Assembly: GCA_001829315.1 (NCBI GenBank)
Contig: MIAY01000003.1
Coordinates: 99,800-163,799 of the forward strand
Origin: Spirochaetes bacterium GWE1_32_154
GTDB taxonomy: Bacteria; Spirochaetota; GWE2-31-10
Length of the DNA stretch: 64,000 nt
Reading direction: 5' to 3'
In this document: positions 63,901 through 64,000 of the stretch, piece by piece
Numbering within the stretch: the first letter of the stretch is position 1
Layout of the letters: the number at the start of each line of letters is the position of its first letter
Notes under the pieces: generated by a model
The model's input: the letters and a program-made list of their open reading frames with translations, nothing else
Databases searched by the model: none
What the model was told of the DNA's origin: nothing
Made by a program: the position numbers and the translations under genes

Positions 63901-64000
63901 CTAGTAACCCGAAATTCGATTTACTATGTAACTCCAATAAAAATCTGCTCATTGTTAATATGTCTAAAAAAATATGCAATAACTGAATAAAAAAAATGTC

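Noticed and set aside
63768..63986. Plus- and minus-strand ORFs near the right edge
   Set aside because: They start inside repeat copy 4 and share its hairpin translation with ORFs in other copies.

Overview
The window looks like chromosomal DNA from a low-GC spirochaete (Spirochaetota, probably free-living or a gut/sediment relative of Treponema/Spirochaeta). The evidence is indirect: a fused cyclophilin-FKBP lipoprotein, a bS22/COX24-type mini ribosomal protein, paired cAMP-receptor-like genes (one with TPRs) followed by STAS and LysM genes, many lipoproteins, a TonB receptor (so a diderm cell) and chemoreceptor-like proteins. No rRNA or tRNA was seen, so the placement is inference.

Region 1-18 kb is a conserved housekeeping block. 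It holds a partial plsC-like acyltransferase, the dual PPIase lipoprotein, a chemoreceptor, dxs with a FlgH-like secreted protein, and a minus-strand gene string yicC-remA(DUF370)-gmk-rpoZ-miaA-(degenerate ManC-like)-bS22-like that ends in a clear terminator. These are followed by an atypical receiver protein, ridA, cdd, metF, two cNMP-binding proteins, a STAS protein and a LysM lipoprotein.

Region 17-44 kb is more accessory. It has an Rpn-type PD-(D/E)XK protein, a giant multidomain alpha-amylase lipoprotein, and a cobalamin-riboswitch-controlled unit (a lipoprotein plus a BtuB-like TonB receptor) split by a long palindromic repeat. A complete recC-recB-recD string, a large unknown lipoprotein, a CBM21-like lipoprotein, an Rpn gene remnant, a DTW-domain (TapT-like) enzyme and a PocR-domain hybrid kinase follow.

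Region 43-56 kb carries an [FeFe]-hydrogenase-like protein fused to a chemoreceptor signalling domain, a VWA membrane protein, a second hybrid kinase, a SPASM-type radical SAM protein, an orphan amino-acid-type binding protein, coaD, a DUF1848 protein, a CmpB-like membrane protein, and three secreted proteins of unknown role.

Region 56-63.5 kb is the most interesting part. It is a peptide-export locus of the NHLM type: a HlyD-like adaptor, an ABC transporter with a C39 double-glycine peptidase, and a second ABC transporter with a cNMP-like N-terminus. Next to them are a stand-alone cNMP-binding protein and a previously overlooked 54-aa gene that has a textbook double-glycine leader and a 21-aa cationic tail. 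I propose that this 54-aa product is the exported substrate. A small lysine-rich lipoprotein is divergently transcribed from the exporter.

A species-specific modular inverted-repeat family (three full copies of about 180-210 bp, one truncated copy of about 140 bp, two short single-hairpin forms of about 50 bp, plus decayed traces) is scattered through 25-64 kb. Several copies begin exactly at stop codons.
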